Part shown: one piece after another, positions 1-8,240 of the stretch
Numbering within the stretch: position 1 is the first letter of the stretch
How the letters are laid out: each line of letters begins with the position of its first letter
Assembly: GCF_003268885.1 (NCBI RefSeq)
Contig: NZ_QLSX01000001.1
Span: 405,701-469,700 of the forward strand
Origin: Onishia taeanensis
Lineage (GTDB): Bacteria; Pseudomonadota; Gammaproteobacteria; Pseudomonadales; Halomonadaceae
Length of the DNA stretch: 64,000 nt
Direction: 5' to 3'
Translations under genes and position numbers: made by a program
Notes under the pieces: generated by a model
What the model was told of the DNA's origin: nothing
The model's database searches: none
What the model saw: only the letters and a program-made list of their open reading frames with translations

Positions 1-124
1 TCAGATCATCCAGCTCGACCGCTGCCGGTAGCTTGACCTGCAGCGTCAGTGCCTGACGCCGGACCACGGGCAGGTACTGCTCGAGCATTGCATTTTGATC
101 GATCTTGCCCTGTGCCGTGTACAT
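1..124 (-). CDS. fliA: Flagellar sigma factor FliA (sigma-28), N-terminal 41 residues only
   Basis: Reading leftwards from the ATG at 124 gives MYTAQGKID, then LEQYLPVVRRQAL and LPAAVELDDL, the region 1.2/2.1 start typical of FliA. The gene continues past the left edge, so only the first 41 codons are seen. FliA directs RNA polymerase to late flagellar and chemotaxis promoters, several of which are recognisable in this window. It is the last visible gene of the flhB-flhA-flhF-flhE stretch but is separated from flhE by 135 bp that hold its own promoter candidate. The start is supported by a GAGG/ACAGG stretch just upstream. It is too short for the usual ORF length cut-off. Confidence 0.88.
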   Translation of the reverse strand, partial: MYTAQGKIDQNAMLEQYLPVVRRQALTLQVKLPAAVELDDL

Positions 125-202
125 CCTGTTGCCTCAAGGACCGACATGGAGCCGGAAAGCGTGGTTAGGACGACACTCCGTAAAACCGGAGTTCGATGCA
201 CT

Positions 203-273
203 CTATTATTCAGCCTGTGCCGCTTGGCAGAAGGGTGAAATAGCCCCTAATGATGGCGGTTATTTCGCTGATG
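203..273 (-). promoter_or_regulatory. Candidate FlhDC-activated promoter of fliA
   Basis: Two inverted half-sites resembling the FlhDC box are seen: AAGGGTGAAATAGCC (231-245) and CGGTTATTT (257-265), 11 bp apart. The known consensus half-site is AA(C/T)G(C/G)N2-3AAATA(A/G)CG. A -10-like TAATAG lies at 203-208 on the minus strand, which puts the centre of the box near -55, as in class 2 flagellar promoters. The box overlaps the stop codon of flhE. Assignment is by eye and has not been tested against a weight matrix. Confidence 0.5.
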
Positions 274-691
274 AAGCGCCTGGGCCTCGATAATTGACGA
301 TGACCTGCAGACTTTCGACCTTGACTGCTCGACGCTGGCCGTTCGGTAGCAGAAAGCGAAAATGCACCGCACGTCCAGCCTGCCAGGACATGGGGGCGGA
401 ACGCCGCCCCCGGGACGAGGTTAATGACAGGCATTCGCTGCCCTGACATAGCCATGCACGGAGCGCCTGGCCGGGCGGCAAGCGAAACCGCCAGCTGACC
501 TCGCTGACCTGTCGTCCTGCCAGTCGTGAAGAGTGAGGCGGCGAGAAAGCCTCAGAACTTGCCACTCGCCCCGGCACCGCCACGGTCACCGAAGGGGCAT
601 TGGCCACCCAACTGCCGGCGGCCAGACACGCTGGCACCATTCCCAGCATCATCGCGACGCAGACTAAACGGATTGCCCAGTACCGGCTCAT
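260..691 (-). CDS. flhE: Flagellar periplasmic protein FlhE
   Basis: 143 residues with a cleavable signal peptide (MSRYWAIRLVCVAMMLG, cleavage likely after the ACLAA stretch). The mature part has the FlhE pattern: GSWVANAPSVTV near the start, SWRFRLPPG in the middle, a CQGSECLSL segment with two cysteines, and the closing VIVNYR, which is the C-terminal signature of the E. coli protein. FlhE is a small periplasmic protein linked to the flagellar export gate, reported to limit proton leakage in enterics. The ATG at 691 overlaps the stop of the FlhG-like gene by ATGA, so the two are translationally coupled. In enterics flhE follows flhA directly; here two genes lie between them. Confidence 0.87.
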   Translation of the reverse strand: MSRYWAIRLVCVAMMLGMVPACLAAGSWVANAPSVTVAVPGRVASSEAFSPPHSSRLAGRQVSEVSWRFRLPPGQALRAWLCQGSECLSLTSSRGRRSAPMSWQAGRAVHFRFLLPNGQRRAVKVESLQVIVNYRGPGASSAK

Positions 692-1293
692 GGCGCCAGC
701 ACCAGAAGGTCGATATCGAAAGCCTCGCGGGCCGCTTGCTGCAGATTGTTGAGCAAACCGCGCCGCGAGGCCACCGGCGGATGCAGTGCCAGCATGCGCC
801 GAGGCCCGCCGCCACGCCGGACGGCCTGCATCAAATTGAAGGCCTGACGAAAACCGTCGCCGTCGGTATCGACCCACAAAGCCCAGCGCTTCTCCTGGTT
901 AGCAAGTTGGGCCAGTCGCGGGCTGTGGGCGTCGCAGGCCACGACCTGCCAGGCCGCCGGATCACCGACCCAGCGCTGCCCCCGGCGTGACCAGCTGACC
1001 AATGCCGCCTGTGCACGCTCGACGCCATCGACTTTGGGAAGCCCCAGCACCATCAGCGGAATGGTAGGAATAGGTTCTGGCTCAGGCGCCGGTTCCGGCC
1101 CGGGTTTCGATTCCGGCTCCGGCTCGGGCTCTGACGCCTGGGCCGAGCCGACCATGTCCGGGGCATCCGGTCCGCGGTCGGCGTCATCAGCCGGTGGCTG
1201 ATCATCTGAGCGCACGGCCTCCTCCGGCACTTCATCGCCAGAGGCTTCTCGTTCCTGAGCCCAGCGGCGCAGGCCGGCTGCCTGATCACTCAT
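688..1293 (-). CDS. FlhG/FleN-like protein without ATPase P-loop
   Basis: 201 residues from the ATG at 1293, 2 bp after the flhF stop (a TTG at 1299 overlapping that stop is an alternative). Residues 2-10 read SDQAAGLRR, matching the DQAxxLR motif with which FlhG activates the FlhF GTPase. A Pro/Glu linker (EPEPEPESKPGPEPAPEPEP) of low complexity follows. The last 120 residues can be laid along the MinD-like fold of FlhG by eye: VLGLPKVDGVERAQAAL where the P-loop should be, VVACDAHSPRLAQLA where the DxD switch should be, and WALWVDTDGDGFRQAFNLM matching the TDAYALIK region. No Walker lysines or Asp switch survive. Position directly after flhF is where flhG normally sits. Role inferred: a non-catalytic FlhF partner. 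Confidence 0.62.
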   Translation of the reverse strand: MSDQAAGLRRWAQEREASGDEVPEEAVRSDDQPPADDADRGPDAPDMVGSAQASEPEPEPESKPGPEPAPEPEPIPTIPLMVLGLPKVDGVERAQAALVSWSRRGQRWVGDPAAWQVVACDAHSPRLAQLANQEKRWALWVDTDGDGFRQAFNLMQAVRRGGGPRRMLALHPPVASRRGLLNNLQQAAREAFDIDLLVLAP

Positions 1294-1295
1294 AC

Positions 1296-3581
1296 TCAAC
1301 GCCCTGCCTGTTCACTGAAGTGGCGAATCGCTTCGCGGGCATCCAGTACCTGTATCAATCCCTCCAACAGGCTCTTGGCGCGACGTGGCCGACGACCCGC
1401 CTGCAGTCGCAACAGGTGCGCACGCACGTCCATGGCCCAATCATCTTCGGCATGCTCGAGATGCAGCGCCAAGGCGGCAATGCCCGTCGCCATGAACACC
1501 CTTAACTCGCTGTCGATGGCAAGCGGCCCATGCCCGGCGAGCTGCCGTGATGCCTGGCGAGCAAGTGTCGGCAGCTCATCGTTGTAAAGCTGCTTGAGCA
1601 ATGCCTCTCGGCCAGACTCGATCGACCACCAGGCTGGCGACAAGGCGTAACGACGGGTCAGCATCATGCCGCTATCACGCCCGCGCACCTCAGCGAACCA
1701 GGCACACAAGGCATCGCCGCTGGCTTCACCTGCCCCGTAACTGAGGACGTCAAGCCGGCTCAGCATGACCTTGGCCGCCTGGCCACGAGAGCGAATCAGC
1801 GCAGGTTCGATGGCCTGTGCCTCATCGGCAAGCCCGGCAAGGGGCAGACGCTCGCCGCGATACAGCACGCGGCTGTTGCCCTGTGCCTGGCTCAACCAAC
1901 CGCTGCTACGCGCTTGAAGCCAAGCTCTTGCCCGGGCATCGGGCAGCCGGGGCAGCAAATGAGCGCTCACTCCCAATGTCGTCTCGGCCCACTCCATGCG
2001 CGCGCATTGACCCGCCATCAGCCGGTGCTCGGGGAACGGCTGTACCGCCGGGCGCCCCTCGTCATCGACGGCCAGATGAGGTAACACCCAGTCCTCACCC
2101 TGAAGCGTCGATGACCGCGCCCACAAAAGCGTAGACACCGACGCTGGCACCCGCTCATGAAGGGGCGCCAGGCGCTCTGAATGCAGGCTCGGCGGCAGTG
2201 AGCTGATCGCCCAAGCATCGGCAAGGGTGGCGAAACCGGGCACCTGGGCATGCAGCATTTCCCAGATACTGCCAAGCGCCCTGCCCTGGCCAAGCAGCGC
2301 CGGTGCACCTCGACTGGCACTGGCATGAGAATCATCGGCCTGGGCGTCGGCGAAGGGTGAAGGGACGCCTGCCTCCAGCGCCTCTCGGATCAGCGCCTGC
2401 GCATCAGCCAGTCCCAGATCTTCGGGCACCCGCTGGCCGTGAGACACGAAGTGCAGGGTCAATCCATGGCGGATAAGAGTATCCAGAGCGCCGCCCAGTC
2501 TAGCGGCCTCGTCCTGCTTGGTGAGGATGGCATCCTCAAGGCGTCCGCCAACGGCGCGGGCAGACTGTAAGTAAGTGGTCACCACCTCATCGATCGTCTC
2601 GCCCTGGCTGGCGGCATTGAGCAGCAACACCAAGCGTACGGCACGACTGTCGCCGCGCAGGTGAGCGATCTGTTCAAGCAGCCGGCGATCACGCTGGCTC
2701 ATGCCCACGGTATCGACGATGACCAGGTGCTTGTCGACCAGTTGCGGCAAGAGACTTTCCAGGGGACGATCGGCTTCGAGCGCGTGCATCTCGATGCCCA
2801 TCAGGTCAGCGTAGATACGCAACTGGTCCTGGGCGCCGATGCGGTAGGCGTCGGTAGTGACCAGAACCGCCTGCTCAGGGCCGTGGCGCATCACATAGCG
2901 GGCGGCGAGCTTGGCCGTCGTGGTGGTCTTGCCGACACCGGTTGGACCCACCAGGGCAATCACCCCACCCTGGTCGAGCAGCGCCTCGGGCTCCGATGCG
3001 ACAGCAAGCCGGGCCACCAATTGACGTTGCAGCCACGCCCGCTGGTTCTCGAGGGAGGTGCCGGCAAGTTCCGAAGGCAGGGCCGCCAGTAACTCAGCGA
3101 CCAACTCATGACCGAAGCCCGATGCCAGCAAGCGGCGGCGCAGATCAGACGCGGGTCCGGGCCCGGCGCGGTCTTGCTGGCCGAGCATTTCGCGCATTTC
3201 CTGCATTTCACCCAGCAGTTGCTGGCTAAGGGCAGCGAAGTCCTGCGGCGTTGAGACACTCGCCGCAGGGCGAGTCGGGGGGGCCTCGACGGCTGGCTGT
3301 GCTCTCTGCGCCATCAGTCCGGAAGAGGCGCGATGAGCGGCTCGCCAGTCAAGACCGCCGTTACTTCCAGCGGTGGCCGCCGGTCGCGAGGCAGGCGGTG
3401 CCTCACGGGCAGCCGGTTCTGATGTCGCCATGGCGTCACCTGTATCGTCGGCCATCGCCAGGATCTCGACGCCGTCTTCGACCGGGCGATTAGCGAGGAT
3501 AAGTGCGTCATCACCCAGCAGCGCACGCACCTGGCGCATAGCCTCGCGGCTGTTCGCCCCCAGGAAGCGTTTCACGCTCAT
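1296..3581 (-). CDS. flhF: Flagellar biosynthesis SRP-family GTPase FlhF with long C-terminal extension
   Basis: 761 residues, against about 400-500 for most FlhF. The N-terminus MSVKRFLGANSREAMRQVR is the B-domain start. The NG GTPase domain runs from about 205 to 400: P-loop GPTGVGKTTT (212-221), TTDAYRIGAQDQL, DTVGMSQRD (290-298) and TKQDE (354-358). FlhF binds GTP as a dimer and places the first flagellar structures at the membrane. Residues beyond about 405 form an extension I cannot match to any domain; it ends in an Arg-rich, helical stretch. The start overlaps the flhA stop by ATGA. The gene following is an unusual FlhG-like protein. Confidence 0.93.
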   Translation of the reverse strand: MSVKRFLGANSREAMRQVRALLGDDALILANRPVEDGVEILAMADDTGDAMATSEPAAREAPPASRPAATAGSNGGLDWRAAHRASSGLMAQRAQPAVEAPPTRPAASVSTPQDFAALSQQLLGEMQEMREMLGQQDRAGPGPASDLRRRLLASGFGHELVAELLAALPSELAGTSLENQRAWLQRQLVARLAVASEPEALLDQGGVIALVGPTGVGKTTTTAKLAARYVMRHGPEQAVLVTTDAYRIGAQDQLRIYADLMGIEMHALEADRPLESLLPQLVDKHLVIVDTVGMSQRDRRLLEQIAHLRGDSRAVRLVLLLNAASQGETIDEVVTTYLQSARAVGGRLEDAILTKQDEAARLGGALDTLIRHGLTLHFVSHGQRVPEDLGLADAQALIREALEAGVPSPFADAQADDSHASASRGAPALLGQGRALGSIWEMLHAQVPGFATLADAWAISSLPPSLHSERLAPLHERVPASVSTLLWARSSTLQGEDWVLPHLAVDDEGRPAVQPFPEHRLMAGQCARMEWAETTLGVSAHLLPRLPDARARAWLQARSSGWLSQAQGNSRVLYRGERLPLAGLADEAQAIEPALIRSRGQAAKVMLSRLDVLSYGAGEASGDALCAWFAEVRGRDSGMMLTRRYALSPAWWSIESGREALLKQLYNDELPTLARQASRQLAGHGPLAIDSELRVFMATGIAALALHLEHAEDDWAMDVRAHLLRLQAGRRPRRAKSLLEGLIQVLDAREAIRHFSEQAGR

Positions 3582-5662
3582 CGATCACCTCCCACCATGC
3601 TGGTGATCCTGAGCGTGCGGTCGTCGGGTATTTCGGCCTGAGACATCACCACCAGGTGGCGCAGGCGCCGGCGCAGAAAGCGCGACAGCAGCGCACGCAG
3701 GCTGTGCTGGACCACCAACACCGGGGGCTCACCGCTCTGATCCTGACGCTCCAGTGCCTTGGAGGCTTGATCCATCAGGGTTTCGGCGAGTCCGGGTTCG
3801 AGCGCCCCACCACTGTTCATGGCCTGCATCAGCACCTGCTCAAGTTTGGCATCCAGGCCGATCACATGCAGATCGCCCTGGACCGGAAACCATTGCTGAG
3901 TGATCGCACGTCCCAGGGCGACCCGCACCATGGCCGTAAGATCGCTGACATCTACCTGGCCACCGCCATGTTCGGCCAGAGTATCGAGAATGGTGCGCAT
4001 ATCGCGAATCGACACATCTTCCTCGAGCAATTGCTGAAGCAGCCGCTGCAATTGTGTGAGGTTGACGATCTTCGGCACCACATCTTCGACCAGGGTCTTG
4101 TCTTCCTCGCCCAGCTTGTCGAGTAGCTGTTGAACCTCTTGTCGACCCAACATCTCGCCGGCATGCTGATGCAGCAAGTGGTTGAGATGCGTGGCGACGA
4201 CGGTGCCGGCATCGACCACGGTGTAACCGTATACCTGGGCGTGTTCGCGCTGCGCGGCCTCGATCCACACAGCGGGCAGCCCAAAGGCGGGATCCTCGGT
4301 CCGAGTGCCTTCGAGCTGACCCGAGACCTGGCCTGGGTCGATGGCCAGCCACTTGCCGGGATAGGCTTCGGCTTGACCGATCTCTACCCCCTTGAGGGTA
4401 ATCACATAGGTGTTGGCCCCCAGCTCGAGATTGTCGCGGATATGCACGACGGGCGGCAGGAAGCCCACCTCCTGAGCATATTTCTTGCGTACGCTCTTGA
4501 TGCGGCCTAGCAGCTCGCCCTGCTGGCGGTGGTCAACCAGAGGAATCAGCCGGTGTCCCACCTCGAGGCCCAGAGTGTCGACCAGCTGGACATCGTCCCA
4601 GCTTGCTTCAGGTGCTTCCTGAGCGGGGGGAGGCGCGGTTTTGACCGCTTCCTCGGTCACGCGGTTTTGTTCGTTGCGCTGCAGCCACCAGGCCAGGCTT
4701 CCGAGCAGCACGGTAAAAGTCAGGAACACCAGGTTGGGCATGCCCGGCACCAGCCCCAGCATCCCCATGACGCCAGCGGCCAGCCACAACACCTGAGGGT
4801 TGATGAATAGCTGACTGATCATCTGCTGGCCGACATCTTGATCGGTAGTGACCCTAGAGACGGTCACGCCAGCAGCGGTGGAGATCACCAGCGCAGGGAT
4901 CTGTGCGACCAAGCCGTCACCGATGGTCAGCAGAGTATAGGTCTTGGCGGCAGTGCCGAAGTCCAGGTCATGCTGCATCATGCCGATCAACAGCCCACCG
5001 ATGATGTTGACCACCATGATGACAAGCCCCGCCATGGCGTCACCACGCACGAACTTGCTGGCACCGTCCATGGAACCGTAGAAGTCGGCCTCCTGAGACA
5101 CATCGGAGCGACGTTGGCGGGCTTCGTCCTCACCAATCAGGCCGGCATTGAGGTCGGCATCGATCGCCATCTGCTTGCCGGGCATGGCGTCGAGCATGAA
5201 GCGAGCCCCCACTTCGGCGATACGCCCAGCGCCCTTGGTGATGACCATGAAGTTGATGATGACCAGGATCAGGAACACCACCAAGCCAACAGCGAAGTTG
5301 CCGCCGACCAAAAACTGACCAAACGCCTCGATGACCTTGCCTGCCGAGTCGCCGCCCTGGTGGCCTTCCATCAGCACCACACGCGTCGAGGCCACATTCA
5401 ATGACAGGCGCAACAGAGTGGTGAACAGCAGCACTGCCGGAAAGGCTGCAAAGTCGAGCGGCTTCTGGGTGAACATGCTGACCAATAGCACCATCACCGC
5501 CAAGGCGATGTTAAAGGTGAAAAACAGGTCCAGCGCGAAGGGAGGCAGCGGCAGGATCATCATCGACAGGATCATGATGATCAGCAACGGGCCTGCCAGC
5601 AGCTTCATCCGCATGTCACCCAACAGATCCATGCGGCCCAGATAGTTAGTCAGCGCTCTCAT
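3578..5662 (-). CDS. flhA: Flagellar type III export gate protein FlhA
   Basis: 694 residues, the usual family length. The N-terminal half has about eight membrane helices (LLAGPLLIIMILSMMILPLP first) and the conserved FHIPEP-like loop region (GAGRIAEVGARFMLDAMPGK, DEARQRR), followed by a cytoplasmic C-terminal domain from about residue 330 that docks chaperone-substrate complexes. FlhA forms the nonameric export gate with FlhB, FliP, FliQ and FliR. An AAGGAG ribosome site lies 5 bp before the ATG. It follows flhB after 38 bp and overlaps flhF. Confidence 0.97.
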   Translation of the reverse strand: MRALTNYLGRMDLLGDMRMKLLAGPLLIIMILSMMILPLPPFALDLFFTFNIALAVMVLLVSMFTQKPLDFAAFPAVLLFTTLLRLSLNVASTRVVLMEGHQGGDSAGKVIEAFGQFLVGGNFAVGLVVFLILVIINFMVITKGAGRIAEVGARFMLDAMPGKQMAIDADLNAGLIGEDEARQRRSDVSQEADFYGSMDGASKFVRGDAMAGLVIMVVNIIGGLLIGMMQHDLDFGTAAKTYTLLTIGDGLVAQIPALVISTAAGVTVSRVTTDQDVGQQMISQLFINPQVLWLAAGVMGMLGLVPGMPNLVFLTFTVLLGSLAWWLQRNEQNRVTEEAVKTAPPPAQEAPEASWDDVQLVDTLGLEVGHRLIPLVDHRQQGELLGRIKSVRKKYAQEVGFLPPVVHIRDNLELGANTYVITLKGVEIGQAEAYPGKWLAIDPGQVSGQLEGTRTEDPAFGLPAVWIEAAQREHAQVYGYTVVDAGTVVATHLNHLLHQHAGEMLGRQEVQQLLDKLGEEDKTLVEDVVPKIVNLTQLQRLLQQLLEEDVSIRDMRTILDTLAEHGGGQVDVSDLTAMVRVALGRAITQQWFPVQGDLHVIGLDAKLEQVLMQAMNSGGALEPGLAETLMDQASKALERQDQSGEPPVLVVQHSLRALLSRFLRRRLRHLVVMSQAEIPDDRTLRITSMVGGDR

Positions 5663-5700
5663 CGAGGCTCCTTGGTGATTTCATCGCTCGGGGCGTCAGG

Positions 5701-6837
5701 CTAGGACCCATCATCCAACTCGCTGGGGACCGGCAGATCATGAGGTGTCTCTGGTATCTCACCGCCATCCACGCGCACGCTCTTGAGGCGCATAGACCAG
5801 GCCAGGACCTCGGCCACGGCCGTATAAAGCGCCATGGGCACCTCTCCATCGAGATCGACATGGCCATGCAGGGCTCGCGCCAGCGGTGGGGCTTCGAGCA
5901 TCGGGACACCATGTTCTTCACCCAGCTCACGAATCCGTTTGGCCACCTCATCGGCGCCCTTGGCCACCACCCGCGGCGCAGCCATCTTGCTCTGGTCGTA
6001 GCTAAGTGCCACGGCGTAGTGTGTCGGGTTGGTCACGATAACGTCGGCTTCTGGCACCTTGCTCATCATGCGGTTGCGAGCCATGGCCTGTTGCTGAGAG
6101 CGAATGCGCCCTTTGACTTGAGGGTCACCCTCGGACTCCTTGTGCTCCCGCTTGACCTCGTCCTTACTCATGCGCAACTTCTTGGCATGACTCCAGAGCT
6201 GGAAAGGGACGTCGATGAGAACCGGCACAATCAAGGTCAGTATCATCAAGCCACAGGCCGTCGCAGCAAGGCTCATGGCATTGGCCAGGGCTTGCTTGAC
6301 GGGCTGATTCATTAGCGACATGAACTCGCCAAGATGAGTCACCAGAAACCAGGCCCCCACCCCTCCTACCAGGACCGCCTTGGCGATTGCCTTGGCCAGT
6401 TCCGCCAGTGCTTGAGTCGAGAAAAGCCGCTTCAGCCCCTTGAGGGGGTTCATCTTGGAGAGCTGAGGCTGCAGCGACTTGGCTGATATCAGCCATCCAC
6501 CCAGCAAGGCCGGCGCGACCAGAGCCACGCACACCAGTAAGAAGAATAACGGCATCAGCGTGAACAAGGCGTTTTGCCCAAGCGTCCAGGCATGGGTGAG
6601 CATGGGCATCACTTCGAACGCCTGTCGACGCTCGAACAGAAACGACTGCTCCATAACCGTGCCAAGCTCGTTGTACAAGGTGTTGCCCATCGACCACAAA
6701 CCAATGACACCGGCCAACAGGAGCAAGAAGGTCGCCAGTTCGCGCGAACGAGCTACCTGACCGTCTTCACGCGCCTTCTGTTCTCGTCGTGGTGTGGCAT
6801 CTTCTGTCTTTTCGTCATCACTGCTTTCATCGGCCAT
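5701..6837 (-). CDS. flhB: Flagellar export switch protein FlhB
   Basis: 378 residues. Charged N-terminus (EKTEDATPRR, a family hallmark), four membrane helices between about 35 and 210, then the cytoplasmic domain with the autocleavage site NPTH at 270-273. Cleavage between Asn and Pro switches export from rod/hook to filament substrates, in response to FliK. First gene of the flhB-flhA-flhF-(flhG-like)-flhE run; a candidate FlhDC box lies about 75-120 bp upstream. No strong ribosome site precedes the ATG. A second, truncated FlhB-type domain is encoded at 22006-22281. Confidence 0.96.
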   Translation of the reverse strand: MADESSDDEKTEDATPRREQKAREDGQVARSRELATFLLLLAGVIGLWSMGNTLYNELGTVMEQSFLFERRQAFEVMPMLTHAWTLGQNALFTLMPLFFLLVCVALVAPALLGGWLISAKSLQPQLSKMNPLKGLKRLFSTQALAELAKAIAKAVLVGGVGAWFLVTHLGEFMSLMNQPVKQALANAMSLAATACGLMILTLIVPVLIDVPFQLWSHAKKLRMSKDEVKREHKESEGDPQVKGRIRSQQQAMARNRMMSKVPEADVIVTNPTHYAVALSYDQSKMAAPRVVAKGADEVAKRIRELGEEHGVPMLEAPPLARALHGHVDLDGEVPMALYTAVAEVLAWSMRLKSVRVDGGEIPETPHDLPVPSELDDGS

Positions 6838-6885
6838 AAGCCATAACCAGCGGGCACTTCCAGAGAGGGCAATTCGATGCTGATC

Positions 6886-6956
6886 ATTGTCGAGAAAGCG
6901 AGGAAGGGGCGATGCGTCAAATAGCGCGACGTATTAGGCCTTATTCGGGCGCATGC
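6886..6956 (-). promoter_or_regulatory. Candidate FlhDC-activated promoter of flhB
   Basis: GATGCGTCAAATAGCG at 6911-6926 fits the FlhDC half-site consensus AA(C/T)G(C/G)N2-3AAATA(A/G)CG with one mismatch, and an inverted, weaker half (CCTTATTCGGGCGCAT, 6940-6955) follows after about 12 bp. On the minus strand a -10-like GACAAT lies at 6886-6891, so the box centre is near -54, the same geometry as in front of fliA. The flhB ATG is at 6837. Visual match only. Confidence 0.5.
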
Positions 6957-7028
6957 GCCGTATCAGCAAGCCGGGGGAAGCTTAAGCGGTAGGAAAGAAA
7001 ATAGACAAACACAGCACGGGAGGCATGA

Positions 7029-7062
7029 AGCTCCGCCGAACATGACGATGTCCGGCGGGGCT
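7029..7062 (-). terminator. Stem-loop downstream of cheZ
   Basis: A GC-rich inverted repeat of about 14 bp with one mismatch (AGCTCCGCCG and ACAT on one arm, ATGT and CGGCGGGGCT on the other, minimal loop) begins 6 bp after the cheZ stop. On the minus strand it is followed by only a short T-poor stretch, so it is either a weak intrinsic terminator or a 3'-stabilising hairpin closing the receptor-cheRBYZ operon. Confidence 0.5.
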
Positions 7063-7068
7063 CAAGGT

Positions 7069-7755
7069 TTAGAAACCCAGTTCATCCAGGAGGTCATCGA
7101 CCTGGTCCTGACTACTCACTACATCCGGCGCCTCTGACTTGACTTGAGGGCCATTCAGCAGTGAGGCCTCACGCTTGGCGTCGGCCTCCCACTGCCCTTC
7201 GGCGCGACGCTTCATCTCGTCGCGACCCTGTTCGGCGGGCACGCTGTCGAGCAGCACCTGTACCAGCTGATGCTCGATCTCACGGATGACATCCATCATC
7301 TTCTTGATCACTTGGCCCGTCAGATCCTGAAAGTCCTGGGCCATCATGATTTCCATCAACTCCTTCTGCGTCCCTTGAGTCTTCTCGGGCACCTCCGCTA
7401 GATAGCTGCGCGTATCAATGACCAGCTCGCGAGCTTCATCCAGTTCTTTCGGTGCGTCGAACCACTCAGCCCAGCGCTTGTCGAGCGACGAGGCGCGGGA
7501 CTCGAGATCATCCTGCAGCGGCTGAGCCCGATCGATGGCATTGAGTGCTCGGTCCGCCGCCTGTTCGGTCATCGAGGCCACGTAGTTCAGACGATCCCTC
7601 GCATCAGGAATCGCCTCGGCCGCCTTCTCGATTTCCTGGTCAAGCCCGAGCTCGCGCATGTTCTCACGCAGCATGCGCGTCAGCTGCCCAATGCGCTTCA
7701 CCAGGTCTTCGCTGCCACCGCCGGGGGTAGACGCCTGTTGAGCATTTTCGCTCAT
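7069..7755 (-). CDS. cheZ: Chemotaxis CheY-P phosphatase CheZ
   Basis: 228 residues from the ATG at 7755, preceded by AGGAG 7 bp upstream. Mostly helical; the catalytic helix is [20 protein letters not shown], where the Gln of DFQDLTGQ corresponds to the CheZ catalytic Gln147 that hydrolyses phospho-CheY. The C-terminus [13 protein letters not shown] is the CheY-docking peptide after a flexible linker. Lies 38 bp after cheY and ends the operon before a stem-loop. Confidence 0.95.
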   Translation of the reverse strand: MSENAQQASTPGGGSEDLVKRIGQLTRMLRENMRELGLDQEIEKAAEAIPDARDRLNYVASMTEQAADRALNAIDRAQPLQDDLESRASSLDKRWAEWFDAPKELDEARELVIDTRSYLAEVPEKTQGTQKELMEIMMAQDFQDLTGQVIKKMMDVIREIEHQLVQVLLDSVPAEQGRDEMKRRAEGQWEADAKREASLLNGPQVKSEAPDVVSSQDQVDDLLDELGF

Positions 7756-7793
7756 GATCGTTTCTCCTGCCGAGGGCAAGCCCCTCGTCGTGA

Positions 7794-8183
7794 TTACATG
7801 CCGAGCTTTTCGAAGATCTTGTTCAGCTTCTCATCGAGCGTCGCGGCGGTGAACGGCTTGACCACATAGCCATTGGCGCCTGCTTGAGCGGCGGCAATGA
7901 TGTTTTCCTTCTTGGCTTCAGCGGTCACCATTAGCACCGGCAACTCTTTCAGGCTATCGTCGCTACGGATCTGCTTGAGCATCTCCAGACCATCGAGGTT
8001 GGGCATGTTCCAATCCGATACCACAAATTCAAAGCCGCCCTGCTTGAGCTTGTTCAGACCGTCCTGACCATCCTCGGCCTCTTCCACATTCGTGAACCCC
8101 AGCTCCTTGAGCAGGCTGCGCACGATACGCCGCATGGTGGGAAAATCATCCACCACCAGAATTTTCATATCCTTATTGGCCAT
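7794..8183 (-). CDS. cheY: Chemotaxis response regulator CheY
   Basis: 129 residues from the ATG at 8183 (AGAGG 5 bp upstream), matching the length of enteric CheY. Acid pocket DD at 12-13, phosphorylated Asp57 in DWNMP, Thr87 in MVTAEA and Lys109 in VVKPF are all present. Phospho-CheY binds FliM and changes flagellar rotation; CheA phosphorylates it and CheZ dephosphorylates it. An upstream in-frame ATG at 8201 would add six residues. Confidence 0.97.
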   Translation of the reverse strand: MANKDMKILVVDDFPTMRRIVRSLLKELGFTNVEEAEDGQDGLNKLKQGGFEFVVSDWNMPNLDGLEMLKQIRSDDSLKELPVLMVTAEAKKENIIAAAQAGANGYVVKPFTAATLDEKLNKIFEKLGM

Positions 8184-8240
8184 TTCAACCTCTTGCGTCA
8201 TGTCGTCGTTATCAAGACCGGCGAAGGTGCCGGCCCGTTA

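Noticed and set aside
260..877. A longer GTG-initiated version of FlhE (205 residues).
   Set aside because: It would overlap the FlhG-like gene by nearly 190 bp; the ATG at 691 gives a clean signal peptide and ATGA coupling.
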